A stretch of DNA of 24,023 bases, from assembly GCA_036985935.1 (NCBI GenBank), contig BTQP01000007.1:1-24023 (forward strand), in the 5' to 3' direction. The number at the start of each line of letters is the position of its first letter. Position 1 is the stretch's first letter. The stretch is from JAMBLL01 sp036985935 (GTDB taxonomy: Bacteria > Actinomycetota > Acidimicrobiia > Spongiisociales > UBA5794). This document shows positions 1 through 8,057 of the stretch, one piece after another. The notes beneath the pieces are model-generated. The model did no database searches. It saw nothing but the letters and a program-made list of their open reading frames with translations, and was not told the DNA's origin. A program made the position numbers and the translations under genes.

Positions 1-547
1 TGCGGTCGTACACGACGTCGGGACGGTCGTACGGTAGGTCGTGTGCAATCGCCTCCATCCCGGTCGTTGCGTTTGCACCCCGAACTGAAGCGGTGTCCCA
101 CGCGAGCGCTTTGACCATGTTTTCGACGAACGCTGACAGGCCAAGTCTCGGATCGTCAGATCGTCCGCCCCAGATCTCAACCGGATCGACTCGGCCTGCT
201 TTGCCCAGGCTGCCGAGAAGTCCGGGGACATCGCCGATGTGGTCTGCATGCAGGTGGGACAGGAACAGTTTGGTCGTTGCCGTCACCGGGAGATGCAGGC
301 CAGTGAAGTTCATCAGGGATCCCGAACCCAGGTCGAAGAAGAAGAAGTCCCGCTCCGCATTGCCGACTTCAACGAGAAGCGAACCGGATGCCTGTGACAT
401 CCGAGGCCACGGATCTCCGCTCCCGAGCACGGTGACCCGGATCTCGCCATCCTTGAGGTCCTCCGTCCCGGGAACGTAGGACTCTGGGAGCCCAGCGTCC
501 GGGGTTCCGACAGTCAACGATGTCGCGAAGGTGTGGTTCTCGCTCAT
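1..547 (-). CDS. MBL-fold metallo-hydrolase, partial (C-terminus beyond window edge)
   Basis: The first 182 residues are visible; the gene runs off the left edge of the window. The chosen ATG has AAGGAG just upstream (551-556), although the spacing of 3 nt is short. A beta-strand-rich start (EIRVTVLGSGDPWPR, about residues 35-49) is followed by the metal-binding HLHADH motif at residues 98-103, inside the context LSHLHADHIGD. This is the signature of RNase Z/arylsulfatase/lactonase-like metallo-beta-lactamase-fold hydrolases, which normally bind two zinc ions. The substrate cannot be read from the sequence. The subgroup that includes GntH-like hydrolases is one possibility by overall feel, but this is inference. 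No signal peptide is seen, so it is probably cytoplasmic. It is not obviously in an operon with the next gene, which ends 190 nt upstream; nothing recognisable lies in that gap. Confidence 0.85.
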   Translation of the reverse strand, partial: MSENHTFATSLTVGTPDAGLPESYVPGTEDLKDGEIRVTVLGSGDPWPRMSQASGSLLVEVGNAERDFFFFDLGSGSLMNFTGLHLPVTATTKLFLSHLHADHIGDVPGLLGSLGKAGRVDPVEIWGGRSDDPRLGLSAFVENMVKALAWDTASVRGANATTGMEAIAHDLPYDRPDVVYDR

Positions 548-737
548 ATGCTCCTTCTTTGCGACTAGGTCTCCAGCATGGTGCTCTTCATCGCCGCGAA
601 CTCTAGGCATGGTTTTTCCTCGCGTTCGCCTGCGATCGTGATGTCCGGGCAATGGATGATCCGGATAGCCGGGCCTCGCATGGCTTGGCACGCTCATGGC
701 ATGACCCAGCAAGGGCCCAAGGGGTGTGCGGCCGGAT

Positions 738-1961
738 TCACGCTGCCTGGAGTTGGTCCATGGCGACCATGAGAGCTTGTCGCTCCTGACTTGAGAGCGA
801 CATCATCACTTCATCGCGGGTCGCTTCAACACGCTCCCGATCGATCGTCGGTAAACTGCCGAGGGCGGAGAACATTGCTCCGACGTGCCAGGTGCACTGA
901 TTGGTTGGATATGAAGCGATAGTTCGAATACGTCCCACCATCATCTGCCAGCGCGCCTCCTTTTCGAGTGCCGCGAGCATTCCAACCATGATGTTGATGG
1001 TTCCAACGAGCTCACGTCGCAACGCGATCGGTCGTGTTATGAGAATCAGAACCACACCAAAACCGAATAGTGATCCGCCGAGCAGCACACCACCGGGATT
1101 CGACCCGAGCTGCGGGGACATGATCCGACCCATGAACAGAACGACGAAACCGTACATGTACGCCCAGACAGACACGAGCATCCATAGATTCGAGCTGAAC
1201 CGCTGCAACGGAGTCTCGGCGCCCTCGAGCAGTGACCGTTTCCAGATCTCTCGCACGGCGAGTGATGCGGCTCCCCCGCCAACAAGCGCTACCGCTAACC
1301 AGGCGAGCTCGGCACGCGGCCGGAGTCCGTCGGCAGCGAAGGGAACAACACCCATGAACGCACTCAGAAAGCCGTACAACAGAACTGCTAGCCCCACAAC
1401 GAGCAACGTCCAACGAATCGTCCCCTGCCACGGCGGGCTGTTCCCCAAGAACCGCGATCGCCGCGCAAGCATCTTGGCTACGCCGCGGATGGGGATGATG
1501 GTGATGATTCCGAAGAAGGCCAGCACAAAACCCCACCAGTTCCATTGTGGGAGACGCAGCGCGTCCTGGAACGAGATCAGCATGCCCACTCCGATGAGGA
1601 TGATGCCCTTTACGAGCATGACGCCGCCGGGCAGTATCAGATCGGGTCGAAAATTGAGCCTCGAGCCCACCTCGAGTCCACGTACGAAAGACCCCTGTGT
1701 AGGTGTGCGAATGAGCCAGGCCGCCGACCCCCAGAAACCGACGAAGAGCACCGGCAATATCAACGCTGTTTCGGTGAGCGACCAACCGGCCTGCAGAGTG
1801 ACGGCAATAGAGATGAACAGCGGCATGAACAGCACTCCACCCACGAAGGTTGCCGGTCGGTATTGCTGATACTTTGCTCTCCCGGCGAACGGGAATAGCA
1901 TCAACGTCACGACGAAGCTGATCAAGCCTATTCCGAGGACCGCGCTCCATTCAACGTTCAT
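738..1961 (-). CDS. Polytopic membrane protein with C-terminal helical module (unknown function)
   Basis: 407 aa if it starts at the ATG that overlaps the upstream gene by 11 nt; an in-frame start at 1994 would overlap by 44 nt and is less likely. About nine hydrophobic segments fill residues 4-320 (for example SAVLGIGLISFVVTLMLF and GGVMLVKGIILIGVGMLI). They are followed by a soluble C-terminal stretch of about 85 residues ending in LSSQERQALMVAMDQLQAA. I do not recognise the family. The C-terminal stretch matches a stretch of the 332-aa membrane protein at 12004-13002 (VGAM, ERV and ERQ..M.AMD in the same order), so the two probably share a domain. It is the last gene of a compact operon with the 153-aa and 65-aa genes and is likely driven by the two-block promoter at 2655-2686. 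Confidence 0.8.
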   Translation of the reverse strand: MNVEWSAVLGIGLISFVVTLMLFPFAGRAKYQQYRPATFVGGVLFMPLFISIAVTLQAGWSLTETALILPVLFVGFWGSAAWLIRTPTQGSFVRGLEVGSRLNFRPDLILPGGVMLVKGIILIGVGMLISFQDALRLPQWNWWGFVLAFFGIITIIPIRGVAKMLARRSRFLGNSPPWQGTIRWTLLVVGLAVLLYGFLSAFMGVVPFAADGLRPRAELAWLAVALVGGGAASLAVREIWKRSLLEGAETPLQRFSSNLWMLVSVWAYMYGFVVLFMGRIMSPQLGSNPGGVLLGGSLFGFGVVLILITRPIALRRELVGTINIMVGMLAALEKEARWQMMVGRIRTIASYPTNQCTWHVGAMFSALGSLPTIDRERVEATRDEVMMSLSSQERQALMVAMDQLQAA

Positions 1962-2148
1962 CGTGAACCGTTTGCCCGTCGCGCGTTCGAGCAACCACTG
2001 CCCACCAGGCAGCTACGGGCACGGCGTAGGCGACAACCACTAGCGCGAGGGATCCGATGGTCGCAGCTTGCTTCATCGCAAGCCACCAGGTCAGCATGGT
2101 TGTCAGAACGGCGACGTACGTCAACACAAAACGTACAGATGTGCTCAC
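1951..2148 (-). CDS. Small two-helix membrane protein (unknown function)
   Basis: 65 aa from a GTG start 4 nt downstream of the stop of the 153-aa gene. It overlaps the start of the 407-aa membrane protein by 11 nt, which implies translational coupling. The sequence is two hydrophobic helices (about residues 6-22 and 28-50) with a short charged tail, TRDGQTVHDER. No family is recognised. The tight packing between two related genes is the main reason to accept it. It may be an accessory subunit of the 407-aa protein, but that is inference from position only. Confidence 0.65.
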   Translation of the reverse strand: MSTSVRFVLTYVAVLTTMLTWWLAMKQAATIGSLALVVVAYAVPVAAWWAVVARTRDGQTVHDER

Positions 2149-2152
2149 GCGG

Positions 2153-2614
2153 CTACCCGCCCATGAGACCGAGGTCGCGCATCATTTTCATAGTCTGATC
2201 GCGCTTGTCCTCGGGCAGGCCGGAGACGATCTGCTTCATCGCCTTCATCTCCTTTTGCTGCTGCTCGGGGGCCAGCGATTTCACAGTTGCCGCGTGTGAC
2301 ATCATCAGCGTCATGCGGGTTTCCTGATCGAGTTCATTCACGGCTCTGAATCGCGATGCTGCGATCTTCTGATAGTCGTCCTCAGGCAGCTGCAACGCCG
2401 CAACAAGCATTCCCTTCATTCCGCGCTCGCGACTTACTTCGTCCTGACCGGCGAACACCGCGAGGCGATCGCTGAGCATCGATGTCCGCTTTTCCTCGGG
2501 TGCAGAAGCCAACATGCGGACCATCTGGTCCATGTTCGGTTGTCCGCCCTTGGCGGCAGGTGCCGTGGTCGATGGTTTCGGCCCGGTCTTTGTGGTCTTC
2601 TTGAACCAACTCAT
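2153..2614 (-). CDS. Met-rich helical soluble protein (unknown function)
   Basis: 153 aa. The ATG is preceded by AAAGGAG at a good distance. After a basic, Pro/Thr/Ala-rich N-terminus (residues 1-28) the protein is predicted all-helical, with a recurring pattern of a short helix starting near LPEDxR or LAPEQQ and ending in M-rich segments (for example KEMKAMKQIV and DQTMKMMRDLGLMGG). The repeated pattern resembles the C-terminal module of the 407-aa operon partner. No cysteines, signal peptide or membrane segment are seen. It is the first gene of the operon, 41 nt from the two-block promoter at 2655-2686. Function is unknown; a scaffold or regulator of the membrane partners is conceivable but unproven. 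Confidence 0.8.
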   Translation of the reverse strand: MSWFKKTTKTGPKPSTTAPAAKGGQPNMDQMVRMLASAPEEKRTSMLSDRLAVFAGQDEVSRERGMKGMLVAALQLPEDDYQKIAASRFRAVNELDQETRMTLMMSHAATVKSLAPEQQQKEMKAMKQIVSGLPEDKRDQTMKMMRDLGLMGG

Positions 2615-2654
2615 GGGACCATCTCCTTTGATCGTCTGATCCTCGTCCCAAAGA

Positions 2655-2686
2655 TTGAGTCGAACTGTCGCTCGGAACGTGTCGCC
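2655..2686 (-). promoter_or_regulatory. Two-block promoter P1 (GGCGACAC-N16-CGACTCAA)
   Basis: Read on the minus strand, GGCGACAC is followed after exactly 16 nt by CGACTCAA, which lies 41 nt from the ATG of the 153-aa gene. The same two blocks with identical spacing occur upstream of three other genes in this window. The layout resembles an ECF-type promoter (conserved -35, CG[A/T]C at -10). Confidence 0.75.
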
Positions 2687-2750
2687 TTACGCAGCCGAAC
2701 TATGTCGGATAGCCGACACAAGCCGTGGGCAAAGATCTTGAACCGGGTGA

Positions 2751-2814
2751 CAGCCTGCCCCCCGTCACGTCAGTCCACTTGGGGACGAAGGGAGATGTTC
2801 CGGGGGGCAGGCTG
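2751..2814. terminator. Perfect 14-bp inverted repeat at the end of the patatin/DUF5698 operon
   Basis: CAGCCTGCCCCCCG (2751-2764) is exactly complementary to 2801-2814, with a 36-nt loop that itself can form GTCC/GGAC. The right arm lies inside the last codons of the DUF5698-like gene and the left arm just beyond its stop. It is probably a terminator or a 3' stabilising structure for the minus-strand transcript. There is no U-tract. Confidence 0.5.
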
Positions 2815-3117
2815 ATCCGCTGAGGTCACTGGAGACGCGCCTACACACCGGCATGGTTCGGATCCGTGTGATCTGTCTTGGATCAACACAGCAGCCGCCG
2901 TGCCGACGAAAGCGCCAACAACATATGCGAACGCGCCCATCGTCGAGTTCGTAAGATCGATGATCTTCGCAATGGCGAACACGAACAGAAGTCCCTGCAG
3001 GCCCTCGAGCGCTGCGGCATGCAAAGCCCTACCTTCGGTCACCTTGCGGATCTTCCACGCGTTTACCGCATATGTCACGGCCATCAGTCCGGCGATAAAG
3101 AGGAAACCTGAGATCAA
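2770..3117 (-). CDS. Small membrane protein, DUF5698/UPF0316-like
   Basis: 115 aa from a TTG start that overlaps the patatin stop (TTGA), so it is translationally coupled to the phospholipase. There are three hydrophobic segments (about residues 2-19, 38-56 and 61-80). The central part, ALEGLQGLLFVFAIAKIIDL followed by AFAYVVGAFVGTAAAVL, matches the pattern of UPF0316/DUF5698 proteins, whose function is not established. The C-terminal 35 residues are hydrophilic with CRC and a Pro-rich end, and differ from the longer C-terminal domain of full UPF0316 proteins. The last codons overlap the right arm of the inverted repeat at 2751-2814. Confidence 0.7.
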   Translation of the reverse strand: MISGFLFIAGLMAVTYAVNAWKIRKVTEGRALHAAALEGLQGLLFVFAIAKIIDLTNSTMGAFAYVVGAFVGTAAAVLIQDRSHGSEPCRCVGASPVTSADQPAPRNISLRPQVD

Positions 3118-3968
3118 GACACCCTCGACTTCGTCCAGACGTCTGCGTGGCTGTCAAGCCAACGCGACGCTTCTTGATAGCCCGAATCGATCATCTCGGA
3201 TGCCCTCGACAGATCGGTCATTGGAATGTCGGCGTGGCACGTCAGTGCGAGGTGGATGATGTTGGCGGATCCCTCAGCCGCGTCGAGCTCTGCGGCGAGA
3301 ATCCCGCGAGCCATGATCGCTATCGACTGGGAGAAGATGGATGCAGCGTTGTCGTACACCTTGGGACAGTCACATGCATGTCCGGGTTCGACAACGACCA
3401 CCTGTGTCGCACCTGCGTCCAGAGCGATCTGGATCGGGGCAGGATCGGCGATGGCACCGTCAACGAGGAGTTGCCCTTGCACTCGTACGGGAGGCAGATG
3501 CACGGGGATGGCGGCAGAGGCGAGAACGGCCTGAATCAAGTCGCCGTCACTCAAATACACTGGCACACCGGTTTCGAGGTTCGTGGCGACAGCTACAAAC
3601 GGAACAGTCGTGTCTGAGAACCTGCGCGACGGGAGGCGACGGAGCAGGAGATCTCGGAGCCCCTGATTGGAGTATGCGGCAGGGCGTCCAAGGACGAAAG
3701 CTGCCAGGCCCCGCCACGCCAACGATCCGGTTCCAAAGAGTTCGTGCCCGTCAAGACCTCGCCAGGTGTGCAGCATTCGGTGTACACCGTATACGGTCGG
3801 GTAGAAGGAAAGCAGGGCGCCGTTGATGGCTCCAACGGAGACTCCAATGATCAGATCCGGTCTGAATCCTTGTTCGAAGAGGGCAAGTACCGCGCCAGCC
3901 TGAATCGCACCTCGATTCCCGCCACCCGTGAGAACAAGTGCAGAACTCCGCGACGCCAGCCCGTCCAT
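3114..3968 (-). CDS. Patatin-like phospholipase
   Basis: 284 aa. The ATG at 3968 has GGAGG seven bases upstream, so I prefer it to the ATG at 3992. All patatin signatures are present: the oxyanion motif GGGNRG (residues 15-20), the nucleophile elbow GVSVG with Ser44, and the catalytic DGA with Asp170. Patatins of this size are bacterial lipid acyl hydrolases using a Ser-Asp dyad, with membrane phospholipids or lysolipids as the usual substrate. No signal peptide is visible, so it is likely cytoplasmic and may act at the inner face of the membrane. CDC near residue 206 and a further Cys are not part of the family signature. It has its own promoter at 3996-4027 and is coupled to the DUF5698-like membrane protein. 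Together with the neighbouring cyclopropane synthase, the context is membrane-lipid remodelling. Confidence 0.92.
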   Translation of the reverse strand: MDGLASRSSALVLTGGGNRGAIQAGAVLALFEQGFRPDLIIGVSVGAINGALLSFYPTVYGVHRMLHTWRGLDGHELFGTGSLAWRGLAAFVLGRPAAYSNQGLRDLLLRRLPSRRFSDTTVPFVAVATNLETGVPVYLSDGDLIQAVLASAAIPVHLPPVRVQGQLLVDGAIADPAPIQIALDAGATQVVVVEPGHACDCPKVYDNAASIFSQSIAIMARGILAAELDAAEGSANIIHLALTCHADIPMTDLSRASEMIDSGYQEASRWLDSHADVWTKSRVS

Positions 3969-3995
3969 TGGTTCACCTCCGATGCGTGTCATAAG

Positions 3996-4027
3996 TTGAG
4001 TCGACAGCGCTCGAAAAAGGTGTCGCC
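3996..4027 (-). promoter_or_regulatory. Two-block promoter P2 (GGCGACAC-N16-CGACTCAA)
   Basis: Both 8-mers are identical to P1 and the spacing is the same 16 nt, while the spacer differs. It sits between the stop of the cyclopropane synthase and the patatin start, with about 28 nt to the ATG. Confidence 0.75.
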
Positions 4028-4037
4028 AAACGCTCGG

Positions 4038-5279
4038 CTAACTCCACGCAGGTCGTAGGGGAATCGAGTTTCGTCCTGAGTCAGGTGTCTTGACGGCGAG
4101 TACCTGGTCGACGTGGATTTGGTTGTCTTCGAACATCACCGCACTACCGGCCATGTAAAGACGCCAGATCTTCGCTCGCCCTTGGCTTGTTTCGGCGACG
4201 GCCGACTCCCAGCTCGCCTCGAGGTTCGCGACCCAATGCCGCAGGGTGAGCGCGTAGTGTTCTCGAAGATTCTCCATGTGCCGAACCTCGAGTCCGCGGT
4301 CCTGGAGTGCTGATACGACGGTTCCAACCTCATGGAGTTCGCCGTCAGGGAACACGTACCGATCGATGAATCCGGCTCTGTGGAGCCGCTCTCGTTGGGC
4401 TGTGCTGGTTCGGCTGATCGCATGGTTGACGATGCGACCGCCCGGAGCCAGCAACTGCGCTACTTGATCGAAGTACGTGCCGAGCCGTGCCAGTCCCACA
4501 TGTTCGAACATACCGATCGAACTGATCGCATCGAACGGCCGATCGTTGACATCCCGATAGTCCTGGAGCCTGATGTCGATCCGGTCCGTCAGGCCCGCTT
4601 CTGCGACTCGTTTTCTCGCTAGGTCGACCTGGTTCTGCGAAATGTTGACACCCACGACCTCGACACCGTGATGCTCTGCTGCGTGGAGCGCCATGCCTCC
4701 CCAGCCACAGCCGATGTCGAGCAGTCGCAGCCCCGGCCGAAGGCCCAGCTTCTGACAGATCAGCTCATACTTGTTCGCTTGCGCCTGTTCTAACGTGTCG
4801 CGTGTCGTTGAGAATACGCCACATGAATAGGTCATCGATGGTCCCAGCACCATCTGATAGAACTCGTTGGATACGTCGTAATGGTGCGCAATGGCCTCAG
4901 AGTCACGGCCCCGAGTGTGCAGCCGCCTTCGATTCCTGCGATGCTCCTCGGGTGGTGGCAGGATCCGACGGATCTTGCCGATGCCGAGCAATTGCACGAG
5001 CTCTCGAATCTGACGCGATGTGAGCTTGACCTCGGGCAGGAGACGCCGCAACTCGAGAACGTCGTAGATGTTCCCATCGATATCGATATCCCCCGCGACG
5101 TACGCACGTGCGATGCCCAACTCTCCCGGAGCGGTCACCATCCGTATCAACGCGTCGTGTGAGCGCAGAACCACTGTGGTCGCCGCGTCTCTTGGACCGA
5201 TATCGGTACCGTCATACGCCCGAATCCGGACGGGAAGGTCGGATCCCAGTAGTCCTCGGACAAAGGTCTCTACAGTCAC
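4038..5279 (-). CDS. cfa: Cyclopropane-fatty-acyl-phospholipid synthase (class I SAM methyltransferase)
   Basis: 413 aa from a GTG start with AAAGGG upstream; the length fits the Cfa/CmaA family with its N-terminal extension. Residues 1-110 form the N-terminal lipid-binding part. They are followed by HYDVSNEFY (133-141), MTYSCGVF (149-156), the SAM-binding LDIGCGWGG (187-195), SIGMFEHVG, and the C-terminal REHYALTLRHW region. The enzyme transfers a methylene group from S-adenosylmethionine to a cis double bond of phospholipid acyl chains at the membrane, a known response to acid, solvent and stationary-phase stress. It is preceded by a two-block promoter (5323-5354). The patatin unit downstream has its own copy of that promoter, which suggests co-regulated lipid remodelling. 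Confidence 0.95.
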   Translation of the reverse strand: MTVETFVRGLLGSDLPVRIRAYDGTDIGPRDAATTVVLRSHDALIRMVTAPGELGIARAYVAGDIDIDGNIYDVLELRRLLPEVKLTSRQIRELVQLLGIGKIRRILPPPEEHRRNRRRLHTRGRDSEAIAHHYDVSNEFYQMVLGPSMTYSCGVFSTTRDTLEQAQANKYELICQKLGLRPGLRLLDIGCGWGGMALHAAEHHGVEVVGVNISQNQVDLARKRVAEAGLTDRIDIRLQDYRDVNDRPFDAISSIGMFEHVGLARLGTYFDQVAQLLAPGGRIVNHAISRTSTAQRERLHRAGFIDRYVFPDGELHEVGTVVSALQDRGLEVRHMENLREHYALTLRHWVANLEASWESAVAETSQGRAKIWRLYMAGSAVMFEDNQIHVDQVLAVKTPDSGRNSIPLRPAWS

Positions 5280-5322
5280 CCGATGACACCCTTTCTCTCG
5301 CGACGTCAGAACGTGTCATAGG

Positions 5323-5354
5323 TTTGGACGCACACAGCCCGAATCGGTGTCGCC
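5323..5354 (-). promoter_or_regulatory. Two-block promoter P3 (GGCGACAC-N16-CGTCCAAA)
   Basis: GGCGACAC is followed after 16 nt by CGTCCAAA on the minus strand, 44 nt from the GTG of the cyclopropane synthase. The -35 block is identical to P1 and P2, and the -10 block keeps the CG[A/T]C core and the final AA. Confidence 0.7.
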
Positions 5355-5465
5355 GACCACGATCATTCACGTTCGACATTGGTGAAAGTGATCTCGGCCG
5401 CGGCATCGGAGAGTCACCGCACAACGGTCACTAGCGACGCGACTGGTTCACGCCACCTATCGGTG

Positions 5466-5482
5466 AGCCGAAGTCATCGGCT
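5466..5482 (-). terminator. Short hairpin after the permease gene
   Basis: AGCCGA and TCGGCT pair around a 5-nt loop, starting 6 nt after the permease stop. There are only 6 base pairs and no U-tract, so this is a weak candidate. Confidence 0.3.
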
Positions 5483-5487
5483 TCCAC

Positions 5488-7041
5488 TCAGCTTCCGACG
5501 AGGTTCATGCGGTGGTTGTAGTAGTTGACAACGCCGGAGATAGCGAGACTGATGCCAAGGAAAAACCCAACCCAGACCAGAACTACCGCGCGGAACTCGC
5601 CGGTTTGGTTCACGATCGTGATTCCTACGTTCATGATATCCGGTATCGCGGTGGCAACACCGAGCGACGAGTTCTTCAATACGTTGATGTACTGGTTGCC
5701 GAGCGGCGGCAGGATGACGCGATACGCCTGAGGGAGAATGATTGTCCGCATGTACTGGCTGCGGCTGAGACCGACCGCCTTTGCGGCATCCCATTGACCC
5801 CTCGGCACTGCTTGGAGGCCACCTCGGACGATCTCTGCGATGAACGCAGCCGTGTACATAGTGATCGCTATGAATACGGAGAAAAATGGGATGGTCATCA
5901 CGAGTCCGGTGTCGCCGAACTGGACGAAATTGCCGGTTTGGACAACGGATGCTTTCTGTGCGACGAACGGTTGGTTGCCATCTGGGTTGAAGTTGTCGCC
6001 CATCCATCGAATGACGGTGCCGATGCCTGTCTGTGTGAGCTCGGCGATCGACATCGTTTCTCCGGACGTTGTGAGAACCTCGAAACTCCCCACGACAAAG
6101 GCACCCGCAGCGATGCCGACTCCGGCGAGACCGGCGAACCCAACCCGGAACCAGTCATCATCGCTGAGACGGGACAGTCCTGCAGGTGTGCGACGTGACC
6201 GCAGGAATCTCAGTATCCACCTGCCAGCTATCAAGGTCGCCGTGATTCCGATCAGCGACGGGAAAACGAATGCGGGCATAGTCGAAACGAAGTCGGACAC
6301 CTCGTACAGGATCGGTGCAACAAACGACAACACCGGCCAGGCGAACCACCCGACGATCGCAAAGCCAGCGACAGTTGTCATCAATGCCACTTCGGCGTGA
6401 GCCGATTTTCCCGTGTCGCGTTGCATACGACGTCGACGGCGCCAGACCAGGCGGCCCGCGACAAGCCCGACTGCGACGAAGACCAGCCACGGCCAGAATC
6501 CCCCGTCCCACCGAATCCATGCAAACCCGAATCCCCGATTGGACACCTTTACCCAATACGTGCCGATGTCTGATGCAGACAATGCGGGGAGCGAGAATGT
6601 CAACGCCTGCCAGAAGAAGATCTGGAGCAATAGCGGAATGTTGCGCACGGTCTCAACAAACGCCGTCGCTGCCCTGTTCACAATCCAGTTGCCCGACAGT
6701 CGAGCGATACCGACGATCGTGCCCAACACCGTCGAGGCAACGATCGCAGACATCGCTATGCGGATCGTGTTGATAGCGCCAACCACGAGGGCCCGGGCCC
6801 CGCTATCTGGGAGTGTGTCGATACCCTCGCTCAAGGCCACGCCAAAAGGTCCGGCCAGCCAATCCCAGCCGAAGGTAATGCCCGTCCTCGACCAGTTTTC
6901 TGCCGCCTGTGAACCCAGAACGCTAAACAGACCAACCACGGCGGCGAGGACAGCGACCTGTGCTAGCCACTTGAGGAACACAGCGTTCCTCCAAGGCGGT
7001 ACCTTGGACCGGGTCCTCAAGTTCACATCCAGAGCTGGCAT
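5488..7041 (-). CDS. Polar amino acid ABC transporter permease (AapQ/BztB-like)
   Basis: 517 aa from the ATG at 7041; an upstream TTG at 7077 would add 12 unconvincing residues. The size is far above the roughly 220 aa of simple HisMQ permeases and fits the AapQ/BztB type, in which a large internal insertion separates the first helices from the permease core. An early MetI-like segment, IRIAMSAIVASTVLGTIVGI with VETVRNIPLLLQIFFWQ, is followed by several extra helices. The canonical C-terminal core comes next (FIAEIVRGGLQAVPRGQW..AAKAVGLS..Y, then ILPQAYRVILPPLGNQYI and LKNSSL). It should form the membrane channel of an L-amino-acid importer. The usual partners (binding protein AapJ, second permease AapM, ATPase AapP) are absent on both sides, so it is an orphan here. 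It has no two-block promoter. Confidence 0.9.
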   Translation of the reverse strand: MPALDVNLRTRSKVPPWRNAVFLKWLAQVAVLAAVVGLFSVLGSQAAENWSRTGITFGWDWLAGPFGVALSEGIDTLPDSGARALVVGAINTIRIAMSAIVASTVLGTIVGIARLSGNWIVNRAATAFVETVRNIPLLLQIFFWQALTFSLPALSASDIGTYWVKVSNRGFGFAWIRWDGGFWPWLVFVAVGLVAGRLVWRRRRRMQRDTGKSAHAEVALMTTVAGFAIVGWFAWPVLSFVAPILYEVSDFVSTMPAFVFPSLIGITATLIAGRWILRFLRSRRTPAGLSRLSDDDWFRVGFAGLAGVGIAAGAFVVGSFEVLTTSGETMSIAELTQTGIGTVIRWMGDNFNPDGNQPFVAQKASVVQTGNFVQFGDTGLVMTIPFFSVFIAITMYTAAFIAEIVRGGLQAVPRGQWDAAKAVGLSRSQYMRTIILPQAYRVILPPLGNQYINVLKNSSLGVATAIPDIMNVGITIVNQTGEFRAVVLVWVGFFLGISLAISGVVNYYNHRMNLVGS

Positions 7042-7106
7042 GAAACCTATTGAGCCACGTTGGAGACCGCACGACAAGTCACGAAAGGTGATCCTGCATA
7101 CTGGCG

Positions 7107-7126
7107 AGTCACCTCACGAGGTGGCT
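7107..7126 (-). terminator. Hairpin downstream of the ccdA operon
   Basis: AGTCACCTC and GAGGTGGCT can form a nine-pair stem with one G-T wobble and a minimal loop. It lies about 70 nt after the ccdA stop on the minus strand and before the permease start. It is a plausible terminator separating the two units; no U-tract follows. Confidence 0.4.
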
Positions 7127-7193
7127 GGCCGACGAGCGGCTGCCGCGACCGCGTTCACTACGTCGACGAGCGTGGCTGGATCCATGGCCTTTG

Positions 7194-8057
7194 TCACGAC
7201 ACAGACTCTTTTGCGCGCCGCCGCCGTGATCGGACTACCTCAGCGATGCCAATAACAGCGACGACAGAGACAAAGCCGATCGCCCACGCCTCGGCTGAAC
7301 TTCCGATTCTGTTGGTGAACCAGGCCGAGAGGTTTCCCATGAAGGAGATTGGTCGATACAGGATTGACCCCTGACTAGGCCTGATGGAGAGCAGGACACC
7401 CCAGTAGTACATGATGAAGAGGCCCGAGGCGACCAGAAGGATTCCCCCGATTCGTTCCACGTAGGGGAGGACGTTTCTCATTCGTCTCACGAGAACCTCG
7501 CGCGATGTCGCGAGCGCCACGGCGACCGCAGTCAGCACCACACCCATGCCTGCCGCATATGCAAGGAACACCGCCCACCCTGAGAGCAGATTCGTAGATC
7601 TCGACGAGAGACCGACAATCGCGAGGAAGATCGGAAGAGTGCACGAAATCGACGCTGTGCCAAACGCCACGCCGAAACCGGTCATGGCAAAGAAGGACCG
7701 ACCCTTTCTGTTGTTGACACTTATGACACGGGCAGTGAGATGGTATCCCCGCAGTACGGCGATGCCCAAAATGAAGAGCAGTGCGCCGATGACCAGAGCG
7801 ATCCATGGTACGAAGTTGAGCAGCTGCTGAAGTCCAAATGAGACGAGAAGGCCGACGATGCTGAATAGGCCGAACACGCCGATCGTGACTGCGATGCCGA
7901 CGCGAAGTCCTGTTGTTACTCCCGCTGGTGCGTCGTCACCATCGTCGGAACCGAGGAACATCGACACATAGGCCGGAAGCATCGCAAAACCGCACGGATT
8001 CACGGTGGCGACCATCCCGGCCGCGAAAGCGAAGAACAGTGGAGAAGTGAGAATCAT
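7194..8057 (-). CDS. ccdA: CcdA/DsbD-type transmembrane thiol electron transporter
   Basis: 287 aa with at least six hydrophobic helices. The two conserved cysteines of the family are in place: Cys22 in TVNPCGFAMLPAY and Cys139 in GTASISCTLPIF. CcdA passes reducing equivalents from cytoplasmic thioredoxin across the membrane to extracytoplasmic thiol proteins. Here the ATG shares one base with the stop of the TlpA-like thioredoxin gene (TGATG), so the two are translationally coupled, and the thioredoxin is its obvious partner. It is the last gene of the minus-strand arm of the mercury island. I infer that the pair keeps extracellular mercury-binding thiols reduced rather than serving cytochrome c maturation, because no cytochrome genes are near. 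Confidence 0.93.
   Translation of the reverse strand: MILTSPLFFAFAAGMVATVNPCGFAMLPAYVSMFLGSDDGDDAPAGVTTGLRVGIAVTIGVFGLFSIVGLLVSFGLQQLLNFVPWIALVIGALLFILGIAVLRGYHLTARVISVNNRKGRSFFAMTGFGVAFGTASISCTLPIFLAIVGLSSRSTNLLSGWAVFLAYAAGMGVVLTAVAVALATSREVLVRRMRNVLPYVERIGGILLVASGLFIMYYWGVLLSIRPSQGSILYRPISFMGNLSAWFTNRIGSSAEAWAIGFVSVVAVIGIAEVVRSRRRRAKESVS

Noticed and set aside
901..1869. 322-codon plus-strand open frame
   Set aside because: Antisense shadow of the 407-aa membrane protein, with low-complexity Ser/Thr/Pro/Arg composition.
4795..6420. GTGTCGC occurrences inside the cyclopropane synthase and permease genes
   Set aside because: They lie in coding sequence and have no CG[A/T]C block 16 nt away.
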